Below, piece after piece: positions 36,290 to 46,489 of a stretch of DNA of 64,000 bases (its first letter is position 1; each line of letters opens with the position of its first letter). A program made the translations under genes and the position numbers. Under the pieces are notes generated by a model. It saw only the letters and a program-made list of their open reading frames with translations. It did not search any database and was not told where the DNA came from. Source of the DNA: Streptococcus cristatus (GTDB lineage: Bacteria > Bacillota > Bacilli > Lactobacillales > Streptococcaceae); NCBI RefSeq assembly GCF_008369405.1, contig NZ_VSJJ01000006.1:1-64000 (forward strand), in the 5' to 3' direction.

Positions 36290-39200
36290 GTGATTACGCA
36301 ACTAGATACCAAGACTGTTTATAGTTTTATGGATAGTTTAGTCTCTATCAAAAAATATGTTCAAGGGGCCAAGGACTTGGGTTACAAAAGTCTAGGCATG
36401 ATGGATGTGGACAATCTTTATGGGGCTTATCATTTTCTAGAGGAGGCAAAAGCGGCAGGACTTCAGCCCTTGCTAGGTCTAGAAATGGAAATTTATAAAG
36501 ATGGAAATCCTCTCAATCTGAGATTGCTAGCCTTAGATAGTCAGGGCTATCGCAATTTGATGAAGATTTCGACTCTAAAAATGATGAATCGTCAAAATTG
36601 GGAAGACTTTCAACATCTTTTTAAAGGGCTGTCTCTGATTGTACCAATCTTTGAGGGCGTGGATCAACTAGATCTTGGCTTGGACTTTTATGTTGGAGTC
36701 TTTCCAGATACGCCAAGGCAGGAATTGACTAGACCAGTCCTGCCCTTGCATACGGTTCGCTACTTTGAGCAAGGAGATTTAGAAACCTTGCAAATGCTGA
36801 GGGCGATTCGGGATAATATCAGCTTGCGAGAGGTCGGTCATCTGTCAAGCCATGAATTTTTATTAGCGCCAGCCTCTTTAGAAGAAGCCTTTGCTGAAAA
36901 CTTTCCAGAGAGTTTGGCTAACTTAGAGAAATTGGTAGCTGGTGTTCACTATGAAATCAACACTGACTTGAAGCTTCCGCGCTTTAATCCTGAGCGACCT
37001 GCTGTAGAAGAGCTGAGAGAATTGGCTGAGGCGGGATTAGCCAAGCGGGGACTTGCGGGTGAAGTCTATCAAGCAAGGCTGGATCAGGAGCTGGATGTCA
37101 TTCATCAGATGGGCTTTGATGATTATTTCCTTATTGTCTGGGATTTGCTGCGCTTTGGCCGCAGTCAAGGATATTACATGGGTATGGGACGTGGCTCTGC
37201 AGTTGGCAGTCTGGTGGCCTATGCTTTGGAGATTACAGGCATTGACCCAGTAGAAAAGAACCTGCTTTTTGAACGTTTCCTAAATCTAGAGCGCTATACC
37301 ATGCCCGATATTGATATTGATATTCCCGATGTGTATCGGCCGGAGTTTATCCGCTATGTCCGAGATCGTTATGGTAGCATGCATGCAGCCCAGATTGTGA
37401 CCTACTCAACCTTTGGGGCTAAGCAGGCTATCCGAGATGTTTTTAAGCGCTTTGGTTTGCCAGAGTACGAGCTGACCAATATTACCAAAAAAATCGGCTT
37501 TCGAGACAACTTAACCACTGCTTATGAGCGAAATATAGCTTTTCGTCAGATTATCAATAGCAAGCCAGAATATCAGAAGGCCTTTGAAATTGCCAAAAAA
37601 ATAGAAGGAAATCCACGCCAGACCTCAATCCATGCTGCTGGTGTCGTCATGAGTGACGATGATTTGACCAATCAAATTCCCTTGAAATACGGGGAGGACA
37701 TGTATCTCACCCAGTACGATGCCCACGGTGTCGAAAGCAATGGACTGCTTAAGATGGACTTTTTAGGCTTGCGCAATTTAACCTTTGTCCAGCGGATGAA
37801 AGAAGCGGCTCTAGACAAATACGGAGTTGATATTGATATTGCTCGCATTGACTTGGAGGACGAGGAAACTCTACGCCTCTTTGCAGCAGGCAATACCAAG
37901 GGTATTTTCCAGTTTGAACAAGCAGGTGCTATCAGTCTTTTGAAAAGAGTCCAACCCGTCCAGTTTGAAGAAGTAGTAGCTACCACCTCTCTCAATCGTC
38001 CCGGTGCTAGTGACTATATTGATAATTTTGTCAAGCGCAAGCATGGGCGAGAGCGCGTGGAGATGATTGATCCGAGCTTGGAGGATATCTTGGCTCCAAC
38101 CTATGGCATCATGCTTTACCAAGAGCAGGTCATGCAGGTCGCCCAGCGTTTTGGTGGTTTTAGTCTAGGGAAGGCCGATATTTTACGGCGGGCGATGGGC
38201 AAGAAAAATGCTGCTGAAATGCATAAAATGGAGGAAGAATTTGTCAGGGGAGCTGTCAAATTGGGGCACTCAGAGACCAAGGCTGAGGAAGTCTTTGCGG
38301 TCATGGAGAAATTTGCCGGTTATGGCTTCAACCGTAGCCATGCCTATGCTTACTCAGCCCTAGCTTTTCAGTTGGCCTATTTCAAGGCTCATTATCCAGA
38401 CATCTTCTTTGATGTCATGCTCAATTACTCGAGCTCGGACTATATCACGGATGCACTTGGATTTGGCTTCGAACTGGCCTCTTTGACCATCCACAACATT
38501 CCCTATAAAGATAAGTTTCAGGAGCGGAAAATCTATCTTGGCCTGAAAAATATCAAGGGCTTGCCAAGGGATTTTGCATTCTGGATCATAGAAGAGCGTC
38601 AAAAGAATCCCTTCAGCAGTGTGGAAGATTTTATCTTACGCCTGCCGCAGAGTTATCATAAGTTGCCACTTTTAAGCCCATTGGTGCAATTGGGACTCTT
38701 TGATGTTTTTGAGCCCAATCGGCAGAAGATTTTACTTAATCTACCGAATCTTTTTGTCTTTGCGGATGAGCTGGGAAGTTTATTTGCTGATACTAGCTAT
38801 TCATGGACGGATGCTGAGGATTTTACTGTTGCAGAAAAATTTGAGCAGGAGCAAGCCTTGATCGGAATTGGGCTTAGTGACCATCCGCTCATTAGCCTAG
38901 CCAAGAAAACCCATCATCCTTTTGTCTGGATTGAAGAGTTGGCGGAAAATAGCAAGGCGACCATTCTAGTAGAAGTCCAGTCTATCAAGGTTATTCGCAC
39001 AAAAAATGGTGAAAACATGGCCTTTATGCAAGTGACAGATACCAAGAAAAAGTTGGATGTCACTATATTTCCAGAGGTTTACCGCCGCTTTGCTCAACTA
39101 ATCCAAGAAAAAGGTTATTACTATCTGACTGGAAAAATTCAGGAGAGGGATGGTCGACTACAGATGGTTCTAGCAGAGGTGGAAAAAGCAAGCTCGGAAC

Positions 39201-39400
39201 GCTTTTGGATCCAATTAGCTGATACTAGTCACGACAGGCAGATTGCGGAGATCCTGCAGCGATACCCAGGGGATATTCCCGTGGTGCTACGCTACGAGAA
39301 TGAGAAGAAAACGGTTCCTGCATCAGGCTTTCAAGTTCAAAAATCAGACCAACTTCAAGCTGAACTAGAAAATTACAGCATGAAAACGGTTTTTCGGTAA
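36290..39400 (+). CDS. dnaE: DNA polymerase III alpha subunit DnaE
   Basis: A 1036-residue replicative polymerase with a GTG start 7 bases after AAGGAGA. The N-terminal PHP domain (about 1-200) is followed by the C-family polymerase core with GMGRGSAVGSLVAYAL near residue 304 and the catalytic MPDIDIDIPD near 344, a helix-hairpin-helix region (EGNPRQTSIHAAGVV lies before it), and an OB fold near 900-980. In Firmicutes, DnaE extends RNA primers before PolC takes over. It is followed by pfkA but separated by an intervening promoter. Confidence 0.96.
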   Translation: MITQLDTKTVYSFMDSLVSIKKYVQGAKDLGYKSLGMMDVDNLYGAYHFLEEAKAAGLQPLLGLEMEIYKDGNPLNLRLLALDSQGYRNLMKISTLKMMNRQNWEDFQHLFKGLSLIVPIFEGVDQLDLGLDFYVGVFPDTPRQELTRPVLPLHTVRYFEQGDLETLQMLRAIRDNISLREVGHLSSHEFLLAPASLEEAFAENFPESLANLEKLVAGVHYEINTDLKLPRFNPERPAVEELRELAEAGLAKRGLAGEVYQARLDQELDVIHQMGFDDYFLIVWDLLRFGRSQGYYMGMGRGSAVGSLVAYALEITGIDPVEKNLLFERFLNLERYTMPDIDIDIPDVYRPEFIRYVRDRYGSMHAAQIVTYSTFGAKQAIRDVFKRFGLPEYELTNITKKIGFRDNLTTAYERNIAFRQIINSKPEYQKAFEIAKKIEGNPRQTSIHAAGVVMSDDDLTNQIPLKYGEDMYLTQYDAHGVESNGLLKMDFLGLRNLTFVQRMKEAALDKYGVDIDIARIDLEDEETLRLFAAGNTKGIFQFEQAGAISLLKRVQPVQFEEVVATTSLNRPGASDYIDNFVKRKHGRERVEMIDPSLEDILAPTYGIMLYQEQVMQVAQRFGGFSLGKADILRRAMGKKNAAEMHKMEEEFVRGAVKLGHSETKAEEVFAVMEKFAGYGFNRSHAYAYSALAFQLAYFKAHYPDIFFDVMLNYSSSDYITDALGFGFELASLTIHNIPYKDKFQERKIYLGLKNIKGLPRDFAFWIIEERQKNPFSSVEDFILRLPQSYHKLPLLSPLVQLGLFDVFEPNRQKILLNLPNLFVFADELGSLFADTSYSWTDAEDFTVAEKFEQEQALIGIGLSDHPLISLAKKTHHPFVWIEELAENSKATILVEVQSIKVIRTKNGENMAFMQVTDTKKKLDVTIFPEVYRRFAQLIQEKGYYYLTGKIQERDGRLQMVLAEVEKASSERFWIQLADTSHDRQIAEILQRYPGDIPVVLRYENEKKTVPASGFQVQKSDQLQAELENYSMKTVFR

Positions 39401-39436
39401 AAAATCAGGAAAATAAGAGAATTTTTATTCTGATTG

Positions 39437-39445
39437 TGGTATAAT
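39437..39445 (+). promoter_or_regulatory. Extended -10 promoter of pfkA-pyk
   Basis: TGGTATAAT (-10 at 39440-39445), 39 bases before the pfkA ATG. Confidence 0.6.
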
Positions 39446-39460
39446 CTATAAGAATGTTAA

Positions 39461-40495
<1,035 letters not shown>

Positions 40496-40547
40496 TTGGT
40501 CAATCAGGGGTGAAATCCCCAAATAGTAGAAGGAGTTTCTTAATATC

Positions 40548-42053
40548 ATGAACAAACGCGTAAAAATCGTTGCAACTTTAGGTCCTGCGGTAGAAATCCG
40601 TGGCGGTAAAAAATTCGGTGAAGACGGATACTGGGGTGAAAAACTGGACGTTGAAGCTTCAGCTCAAAATATTGCAAAATTGATTGAAGCAGGAGCAAAC
40701 ACTTTCCGTTTCAACTTCTCACACGGTGACCACCAAGAACAAGGTGAGCGTATGGCAACTGTTAAACGTGCGGAAGAAATCGCTGGTAAAAAAGTTGGTT
40801 TCCTTCTTGACACTAAAGGTCCGGAAATCCGTACAGAATTGTTCGAAGGTGAAGCAAAAGAGTACTCATACAAAACTGGTGAAAAGATCCGTGTTGCGAC
40901 AAAACAAGGAATCAAATCAACTCGCGATGTGATTGCTTTGAACGTTGCTGGTGGACTTGATATCTATGATGATGTTGAAGTAGGTCGCCAAGTTTTGGTT
41001 GACGATGGTAAACTTGGTCTTCGCGTTGTAGAAAAAGATGATGCAACTCGTGAATTTGTAGTTGAAGTTGAAAATGACGGTGTTATCGCTAAACAAAAAG
41101 GTGTAAACATCCCTAACACTAAAATTCCTTTCCCAGCTCTTGCTGAGCGCGATAACGACGATATCCGCTTCGGTCTTGAACAAGGTATCAACTTCATCGC
41201 GATTTCGTTCGTACGTACTGCAAAAGACGTCAACGAAGTTCGTGCAATCTGTGAAGAAACTGGTAACGGACATGTTCAATTGTTCGCTAAAATCGAAAAC
41301 CAACAAGGTATCGACAACTTGGATGAAATCATCGAAGCTGCTGACGGTATCATGATTGCTCGTGGTGACATGGGTATCGAAGTACCATTCGAAATGGTTC
41401 CAGTTTACCAAAAAATGATCATTACTAAAGTCAATGCAGCTGGTAAAGTTGTTATCACAGCAACAAACATGCTTGAAACAATGACTGAAAAACCACGTGC
41501 AACTCGTTCAGAAGTATCAGACGTATTTAACGCTGTTATCGACGGAACTGACGCTACAATGCTTTCAGGTGAGTCTGCAAATGGTAAATACCCACTTGAG
41601 TCAGTAACTACAATGGCTACAATCGATAAGAACGCTCAAACTCTTCTTAACGAATACGGACGTTTGAACTCAGATACTTTCGAACGTAACTCTAAGACAG
41701 AAGTTATGGCTTCAGCTGTTAAAGATGCTACGAACTCAATGAATATCAAATTGGTTGTTACTTTGACTAAGACTGGTCACACTGCTCGTTTGATCTCTAA
41801 ATACCGTCCAAATGCTGATATCTTGGCATTGACATTCGACGAATTGACAGAACGTGGCTTGATGTTGAACTGGGGTGTTATCCCAATGTTGACAGAAGCA
41901 CCTTCATCAACTGATGACATGTTCGAAATTGCTGAACGTAAAGCAGTTGAAGCAGGTCTTGTTGAGTCTGGTGACGATATCGTTATCGTTGCAGGTGTAC
42001 CACTTGGCGAAGCGGTTCGTACAAACACAATGCGTATCCGTACAGTACGTTAA
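40548..42053 (+). CDS. pyk: Pyruvate kinase
   Basis: A 501-residue pyruvate kinase. The substrate-site residues appear in FRFNFSHGDHQEQG and LLDTKGPEIRTE; IMIARGDMGIEV and the MLSGESANGKYP loop complete the active site. The C-terminal domain (from about 385) is the allosteric site. It makes pyruvate and ATP from PEP. A small hairpin GGGG/CCCC (40507-40520) lies between pfkA and pyk. The gene shows very high codon bias (GGT, CGT, AAA), typical of abundant proteins. Confidence 0.97.
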   Translation: MNKRVKIVATLGPAVEIRGGKKFGEDGYWGEKLDVEASAQNIAKLIEAGANTFRFNFSHGDHQEQGERMATVKRAEEIAGKKVGFLLDTKGPEIRTELFEGEAKEYSYKTGEKIRVATKQGIKSTRDVIALNVAGGLDIYDDVEVGRQVLVDDGKLGLRVVEKDDATREFVVEVENDGVIAKQKGVNIPNTKIPFPALAERDNDDIRFGLEQGINFIAISFVRTAKDVNEVRAICEETGNGHVQLFAKIENQQGIDNLDEIIEAADGIMIARGDMGIEVPFEMVPVYQKMIITKVNAAGKVVITATNMLETMTEKPRATRSEVSDVFNAVIDGTDATMLSGESANGKYPLESVTTMATIDKNAQTLLNEYGRLNSDTFERNSKTEVMASAVKDATNSMNIKLVVTLTKTGHTARLISKYRPNADILALTFDELTERGLMLNWGVIPMLTEAPSSTDDMFEIAERKAVEAGLVESGDDIVIVAGVPLGEAVRTNTMRIRTVR

Positions 42054-42072
42054 TTTATTTCATAGTATGCAA

Positions 42073-42106
42073 AAACCGATAGATCCATTCTATCGGTTTA
42101 TTTTTT
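42073..42106 (+). terminator. Terminator after pyk
   Basis: AAACCGATAGA pairs with TCTATCGGTTT, followed by an A and T6. Confidence 0.88.
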
Positions 42107-42318
42107 GTTCTAGAATTTTTTTATTTTGTAATTATGAAAACTTCAAAATAAGAATATTAACATTTTGCATATCAAAAAAGAGAAGATCCTTATGATCCTC
42201 TCCAGATTTTATATTTTCTTCAATTGACCACAATTTATAAGGAATAAAAAACAATAGTGTAACGATGATAATTATGGATTATCGTTATATTATTGGTTAA
42301 TAATGGATACTCTATATA

Positions 42319-42699
42319 TCAATTTTTTTCTTTTCTAGATTCTAATACCCAACCGATTATCCAGCAGCAGACTAGCAGATAATTTTCAATCCAGCCCAGT
42401 AGGTTTGCTTGATTCGCTTTTTCCAGATAGCCTAGTAGATGGTTGGTACCAAAGCCCAGTCCACCTAGGATCAGTGCTAGTAGGGTCATGCGCAGATAGA
42501 ACCAATCATACTTTATGTTGGTGGCAATGACTAAAGGCAGAATAGCCAGATTCCAGAAACCAATTTCCCGCTGCCAGTAGGGAGCTAGGCCGTAGATGGA
42601 TTCATTGCCCAAGAGCTAGGGCTGGAAAATCTGGATCATAGCTGCGCCCAGCATAGCTAAGATCAGTAAAATGAAAATCACTCGTAAAAATTTATTCAT
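42319..42699 (-). pseudogene. Small membrane protein gene broken by an in-frame amber codon
   Basis: Read on the minus strand from 42699, after a strong ribosome site (AAAGGAG 8 bases before ATG), the frame gives MNKFLRVIFILLILAMLGAA...IFQP, then TAG (complement of 42616-42618), then LLGNESIYGLAPYWQREIGF and onward without break to the TAA at 42319. The whole would be 125 residues plus stop, with about four hydrophobic helices. Codon 28 is the only defect. One change (CAG to TAG, Gln to stop) explains it. A TTG two codons later could restart the distal part. I do not recognise the family. Confidence 0.75.
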
Positions 42700-42825
42700 A
42701 CCTGTCTCCTTTCTTCTTTGTAGATTATAATGTTTTTGAAAATGATTTTCAAGTTTTCATTTTTTATAAAAGAGATCTTTAATAAAATATTTTACAGGCA
42801 AGTCCTATCTTTTTAGGTGCTTTTG

Positions 42826-42834
42826 TGGTATACT
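42826..42834 (+). promoter_or_regulatory. Extended -10 promoter of the cshA leader
   Basis: TGGTATACT (-10 at 42829-42834) with no clear -35. Transcripts would start near 42841, giving an untranslated leader of about 215 bases. Confidence 0.6.
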
Positions 42835-42840
42835 AGATTA

Positions 42841-43056
42841 GTTGCAGAAATATAGTTTTTCTATTCAGTGGGAACTAGCGACCGAGTCGGCGCTTTTTTA
42901 GTGCCTGGACTTGAGAGACCATATTTATGAAGAGAAGAGCGAATACTCTCAGAAAATCGAGATTTAGCAAGCGACAAGTGCTTGGTATGTTTCGATAGTT
43001 GAGTATCAAAAGCCTTATAAGGTGGCTTCGCACCGCCTTTAGAAAGAAGAAGAACA
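42841..43056 (+). promoter_or_regulatory. Structured leader of the DEAD-box helicase gene with early terminator
   Basis: Close to the presumed start of transcription is a small hairpin (ATAG/CTAT, about 42852-42864), then AGCG-A-CCG-AGT-CGG-CGCT (42877-42894) ending in T6, a good intrinsic terminator that would release an RNA of about 60 bases. Further on, AAGGTGG pairs with CCGCCTT (about 43019-43041) just before the ribosome site. This arrangement suggests attenuation of the helicase gene. The antiterminator is not obvious to me. Confidence 0.5.
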
Positions 43057-44631
43057 TTGAAATTTAATGAATTACATTTATCTGCTGCATTGTTAGCAGA
43101 GATTGAAAAAGCTGGCTTTGTAGAAGCGAGCCCTATTCAAGAACAGACGATTCCACTTGCCATGGCAGGTAAGGACGTTATCGGTCAGGCCCAGACAGGG
43201 ACAGGAAAGACAGCAGCTTTTGGCTTTCCAACTTTAGAGAAGATTGATACCGATAATCCTGCTGTGCAAGCCTTAATTATCGCTCCGACCCGTGAATTGG
43301 CTGTGCAAAGTCAGGAAGAGCTTTTCCGTTTTGGCCGCAGCAAGGGTGTCAAGGTACGCTCTGTCTACGGTGGCTCTAGCATTGAAAAGCAAATCAAGGC
43401 CCTCAAGTCAGGTGCTCATATCGTCGTAGGAACACCTGGTCGTCTTTTGGATTTGATCAAACGCAAGGCGCTTAAGCTGAATCAGATTGAAACCTTAATC
43501 TTGGACGAAGCGGATGAAATGCTTAACATGGGCTTTTTGGAAGATATTGAGTCTATCATTTCCCGTTTGCCAGAAGAACGTCAGACCTTGCTCTTTTCAG
43601 CGACCATGCCGGATGCCATCAAGCGCATTGGTGTGCAGTTTATGAAGGAGCCTGAGCATGTTAAGATTGCTGCTAAAGAGTTGACGACGGAGCTGGTGGA
43701 TCAGTATTATATCCGTGTCAAGGAAAATGAAAAATTTGATACCATGACTCGCCTGATGGATGTGGAGCAGCCTGAGCTGTCTATCGTCTTTGGCCGGACC
43801 AAGCGCCGGGTGGATGAGCTGACTCGTGGCCTGAAAATCCGTGGTTTCCGAGCAGAGGGTATCCATGGTGATTTGGATCAAGGCAAGCGCCTTCGCGTTC
43901 TGCGCGACTTTAAAAACGGCAATCTGGATGTCTTGGTTGCGACAGATGTGGCTGCGCGTGGTTTAGATATTTCTGGTGTGACCCATGTCTACAACTACGA
44001 TATTCCTCAGGATCCAGAAAGCTATGTTCACCGGATTGGTCGGACTGGTCGTGCTGGTAAGTCAGGTCAGTCTATTACTTTCGTAGCACCAAATGAAATG
44101 GGTTATCTGCAGATTATCGAAAATCTAACCAAGAAGCGCATGAAAGGCCTCAAGCCAGCGACTGCGGAAGAAGCTTTCCAAGCTAAGAAAAAAGTTGCCC
44201 TTAAGAAGATTGAACGCGATTTTGCTGATGAAAGCATCCGTTCTAACTTTGAGAAATTCAGTAAGGATGCCCGCAAGCTGGCAGCAGAATTCAGCCCAGA
44301 AGAGCTGGCCATGTATATCCTCAGCCTGACAGTACAGGATCCGGATACCCTTCCTGAAGTAGAAATTGCCCGTGAAAAACCATTGCCATTTAAAGCATCT
44401 GGTAGCGGTTTTGGTAGCAAAGGTAAGAGTGGTCGTGGCAACGGTCGTCGAGGCGACCAAGGCCGTGATCGCCGTGGTGGACGCGAAGATCGAGAGGGCG
44501 GCCGCCGTGACTTTAAACGTAAGTCAAACAAGAACAGTCGCGACTTCGAAAGCAGAGGAAATAAACGCCCACAACGCACTTCCAGCGAAAAGAAAACCGG
44601 CTTTGTTATCCGTAATAAAGGTGATAAATAA
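43057..44631 (+). CDS. cshA: DEAD-box RNA helicase CshA
   Basis: A 524-residue helicase starting at TTG 43057 after AGAAAGAAGAAG. Motifs in order: Q-motif region SPIQEQTIPLAM, Walker A AQTGTGKTAAF, DEADEML, SATM, ARGLDISG and HRIGRTGRAGKSG. A helical extension (about 360-440) leads to an Arg/Gly-rich tail (about 445-524: GRGNGRRGDQGRDRRGGRED) that binds RNA. Length and tail fit CshA, a cold-shock and RNA-degradosome helicase. Its leader has a terminator-like hairpin. Confidence 0.93.
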   Translation: MKFNELHLSAALLAEIEKAGFVEASPIQEQTIPLAMAGKDVIGQAQTGTGKTAAFGFPTLEKIDTDNPAVQALIIAPTRELAVQSQEELFRFGRSKGVKVRSVYGGSSIEKQIKALKSGAHIVVGTPGRLLDLIKRKALKLNQIETLILDEADEMLNMGFLEDIESIISRLPEERQTLLFSATMPDAIKRIGVQFMKEPEHVKIAAKELTTELVDQYYIRVKENEKFDTMTRLMDVEQPELSIVFGRTKRRVDELTRGLKIRGFRAEGIHGDLDQGKRLRVLRDFKNGNLDVLVATDVAARGLDISGVTHVYNYDIPQDPESYVHRIGRTGRAGKSGQSITFVAPNEMGYLQIIENLTKKRMKGLKPATAEEAFQAKKKVALKKIERDFADESIRSNFEKFSKDARKLAAEFSPEELAMYILSLTVQDPDTLPEVEIAREKPLPFKASGSGFGSKGKSGRGNGRRGDQGRDRRGGREDREGGRRDFKRKSNKNSRDFESRGNKRPQRTSSEKKTGFVIRNKGDK

Positions 44632-44635
44632 ACAG

Positions 44636-44666
44636 AAAATCCGATGTCAGCTGACATCGGATTTTT
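44636..44666 (+). terminator. Terminator after cshA
   Basis: AAATCCGATGTCAG (44637-44650) and CTGACATCGGATTT are perfectly complementary, followed by a T run. Confidence 0.88.
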
Positions 44667-44699
44667 CTATTGAAAATAATTTGAGTATCTTTCAAGAAT

Positions 44700-44731
44700 T
44701 GTTTGAAAACAGCACAATGAAAACGCATAAA
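44700..44731 (+). promoter_or_regulatory. Candidate LacR half-operators and cre upstream of lacR
   Basis: TGTTTGAAAACA (44700-44711) is an inverted TGTTT/AAACA pair like those near lacA. ATGAAAACGCATAAA (44717-44731) fits the cre consensus except at one position. Both lie upstream of the lacR promoter. Assignment is by motif only. Confidence 0.4.
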
Positions 44732-44772
44732 CAAACAATAATCTATTTTTTTGAAAAAAAGTATACATTTTT

Positions 44773-44801
44773 TTGTTTATATGAGAAAATTGTAGTATAA
44801 T
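44773..44801 (+). promoter_or_regulatory. lacR promoter
   Basis: TTGTTT (44773-44778), 17-base spacer, TATAAT (44796-44801). The leader of about 110 bases contains a perfect hairpin ATCAAAG/CTTTGAT (about 44862-44880) followed by the palindrome GAGACGTCTC (44881-44890), then ribosome site AAGGAGG. Confidence 0.7.
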
Positions 44802-44918
44802 GATATAAGTAATGGTGCATGGACATTAAAGTGATTTGAGGTGTCCAAGGAACCTAAGAAATCAAAGGGGAAACTTTGATGAGACGTCTCTAGACATCAA
44901 CAACAAGGAGGATTGTAC

Positions 44919-45665
44919 ATGAAGGAAAGTCGTCATAAAGTGATCTTACAAGAGCTGGACCAGACGGGAGTTGTGTCTGTAAAGAACCTGAAGGAATTGC
45001 TGAATGTAACAGATATGACCATTCGGCGAGATTTGATTGATCTTGAGAAGCAAGGACTTTTAATTCGGGTGCATGGTGGGGCTCATAAAAAGGTGAAAGA
45101 TAGCTTGAATGAAGCTTCGCATTCTGAAAAAACGATGTTAAATATCGAAGAAAAGAAGCTGATCGCTAAGAAATGTGCTGATTTGATTGCTGAAGGAGAC
45201 ACGGTTTTTATAGGATCAGGTACTACAACGGATTTTATCGGCGATTATTTAGAGGGGAAAAATATCAGTATTGTAACCAATTCTCTCCCTATTTTCGAAA
45301 AGTTGAAGGATTATCCTAATTTTGATTTGATTTTGATTGGAGGACGCTATCGGGTCAAGACCCAGACTTTTGTGGGTCAGTTTGCCAATAAACTTTTACG
45401 AGAAATCAAGGTATCAAAGGCCTTTATTGGAGTGAACGGAATTGACGGCCACAATGTGACGACTGCCAATGAAGAAGAGGGGAATGGGAATGCCATTATT
45501 CTCAACAATGCAATTGAAAAATACATCGTTGCAGATAATAGCAAATTTGATAGCTATTCCTTCTATAGTTTCTACCGTTTGGATAATATTGACGCGATTG
45601 TAACGGATGATCATATCTCTCCGAAAGTGAGAGCAAAATATAGTTCTTATACTAAGGTTCTCTGA
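44919..45665 (+). CDS. lacR: Lactose/galactose operon repressor LacR (DeoR family)
   Basis: A 248-residue DeoR-type regulator from ATG 44919 (AAGGAGG 7 bases upstream; a TTG at 44913 is in frame but lies inside the spacing). The winged helix is at residues 1-55 (SRHKVILQELDQTGVVSVKN, VTDMTIRRDLIDLE), and the sugar-phosphate-sensing domain follows (GSGTTTDFIGDYL; FVGQFANKLL). LacR releases DNA on binding tagatose-6-phosphate. It precedes, in the same direction, the galactose PTS and tagatose pathway genes, which it should control. Confidence 0.9.
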   Translation: MKESRHKVILQELDQTGVVSVKNLKELLNVTDMTIRRDLIDLEKQGLLIRVHGGAHKKVKDSLNEASHSEKTMLNIEEKKLIAKKCADLIAEGDTVFIGSGTTTDFIGDYLEGKNISIVTNSLPIFEKLKDYPNFDLILIGGRYRVKTQTFVGQFANKLLREIKVSKAFIGVNGIDGHNVTTANEEEGNGNAIILNNAIEKYIVADNSKFDSYSFYSFYRLDNIDAIVTDDHISPKVRAKYSSYTKVL

Positions 45666-45701
45666 TTTGATCGCATTGTCATGAATGTTGATTTTAGAAT
45701 C

Positions 45702-45732
45702 TGAAAGCTGCGAATTTCGTAGCTTTTATTTC
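45702..45732 (+). terminator. Terminator after lacR
   Basis: AAAGCTGCGAA pairs with TTCGTAGCTTT (one G-U), then T-rich sequence. Confidence 0.7.
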
Positions 45733-45922
45733 TTATTGTAGATGAATACTTGCATTTTACAGTGGACGAAAAGTTCTTGTATATCAACTTAGACTTGCTA
45801 AGGATATTTTTATGACTCGTGTTATTCCTTAACAATTCAGAATGACGAAATGTTCTATCTTCATATGAACATTAAAATTTTAAGTTATTAGGGAAATAAA
45901 CAAAAAATAACAAAACAAACTA

Positions 45923-45951
45923 TTGACAGCGCTATCACATAATGATATAAT
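45923..45951 (+). promoter_or_regulatory. Galactose PTS operon promoter with cre in the spacer
   Basis: Perfect TTGACA (45923-45928), 17-base spacer and perfect TATAAT (45946-45951) preceded by TG. TTGACAGCGCTATCA (45923-45937) matches the cre consensus with one mismatch and overlaps the -35 and spacer. Such a promoter would be very strong when CcpA and LacR are absent. The A-rich stretches AACAAAAAATAACAAAACAA just upstream may hold LacR contacts. Confidence 0.85.
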
Positions 45952-45992
45952 TAATTAAACGAACAAAAAGAAACAAAAGGAGAGATGATAAA

Positions 45993-46469
45993 ATGGCGCT
46001 TGCCCAATTATTTGATGAAAATCTAGTGTTTTGTTTACATGCAGAAAATCAAGAAGATCTTTTTCATCAAGTAGCTGATTTGTTAGAAGAAAGAGAAATT
46101 GTAACTTCTTCTTATCGAAACGCTTTACTTGAAAGAGAAAAGGCGTTTCCAACTGGATTGGATATGGAATTTTTAGGCAAGGACTTGCCGAATGTTGCCA
46201 TACCTCATACGGATATTGCGCATAATTTGACTGAAAATGTGGTAGTTGTTAAGCTAGATCAGCCTGTAACCTTCCACAATATGATTTCTCCTACGCAAAC
46301 CGTTGAAGTGTCTCTCTTGTTCTTTATTATCAACAACTCTAGCTCAAGCCAGACTAATATCCTAGCACAGTTAATGGATTTCTTCACTAGCGAAGGAAAT
46401 CTAGCTGGTCTAGCTCATTTAAACTCTGAGAAAGAGCTGTTCCAATATATTTCAGATGTCATTAAATAA
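45993..46469 (+). CDS. PTS galactose/galactitol-type EIIA component
   Basis: A 158-residue EIIA of the fructose/mannitol-like (PTS_EIIA_2) fold used by Gat systems. The phosphorylated histidine is H72 in NVAIPHTDIAH. It accepts phosphate from HPr and passes it to EIIB, the next gene (20 bases away). In S. gordonii, a comparable EIIA-EIIB-EIIC set linked to lacABCD imports galactose; the same role is likely here. Confidence 0.9.
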   Translation: MALAQLFDENLVFCLHAENQEDLFHQVADLLEEREIVTSSYRNALLEREKAFPTGLDMEFLGKDLPNVAIPHTDIAHNLTENVVVVKLDQPVTFHNMISPTQTVEVSLLFFIINNSSSSQTNILAQLMDFFTSEGNLAGLAHLNSEKELFQYISDVIK

Positions 46470-46489
46470 ATAAATCGGAGGATTTTATT

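Noticed and set aside
42877..42899. ACCGAGTCGGCGCTTTTTT resembles the 3' end of the S. pyogenes tracrRNA
   Set aside because: There is no anti-repeat, no CRISPR repeat and no cas gene nearby. It is best read as an ordinary GC-rich terminator hairpin in the cshA leader.
42927..42998. 23-codon basic reading frame (MKRRANTLRKSRFSKRQ...) in the cshA leader
   Set aside because: No good ribosome site (nearest purine run is 11 bases or more away) and no way to judge conservation. Kept out of the gene list, though a leader peptide is conceivable.
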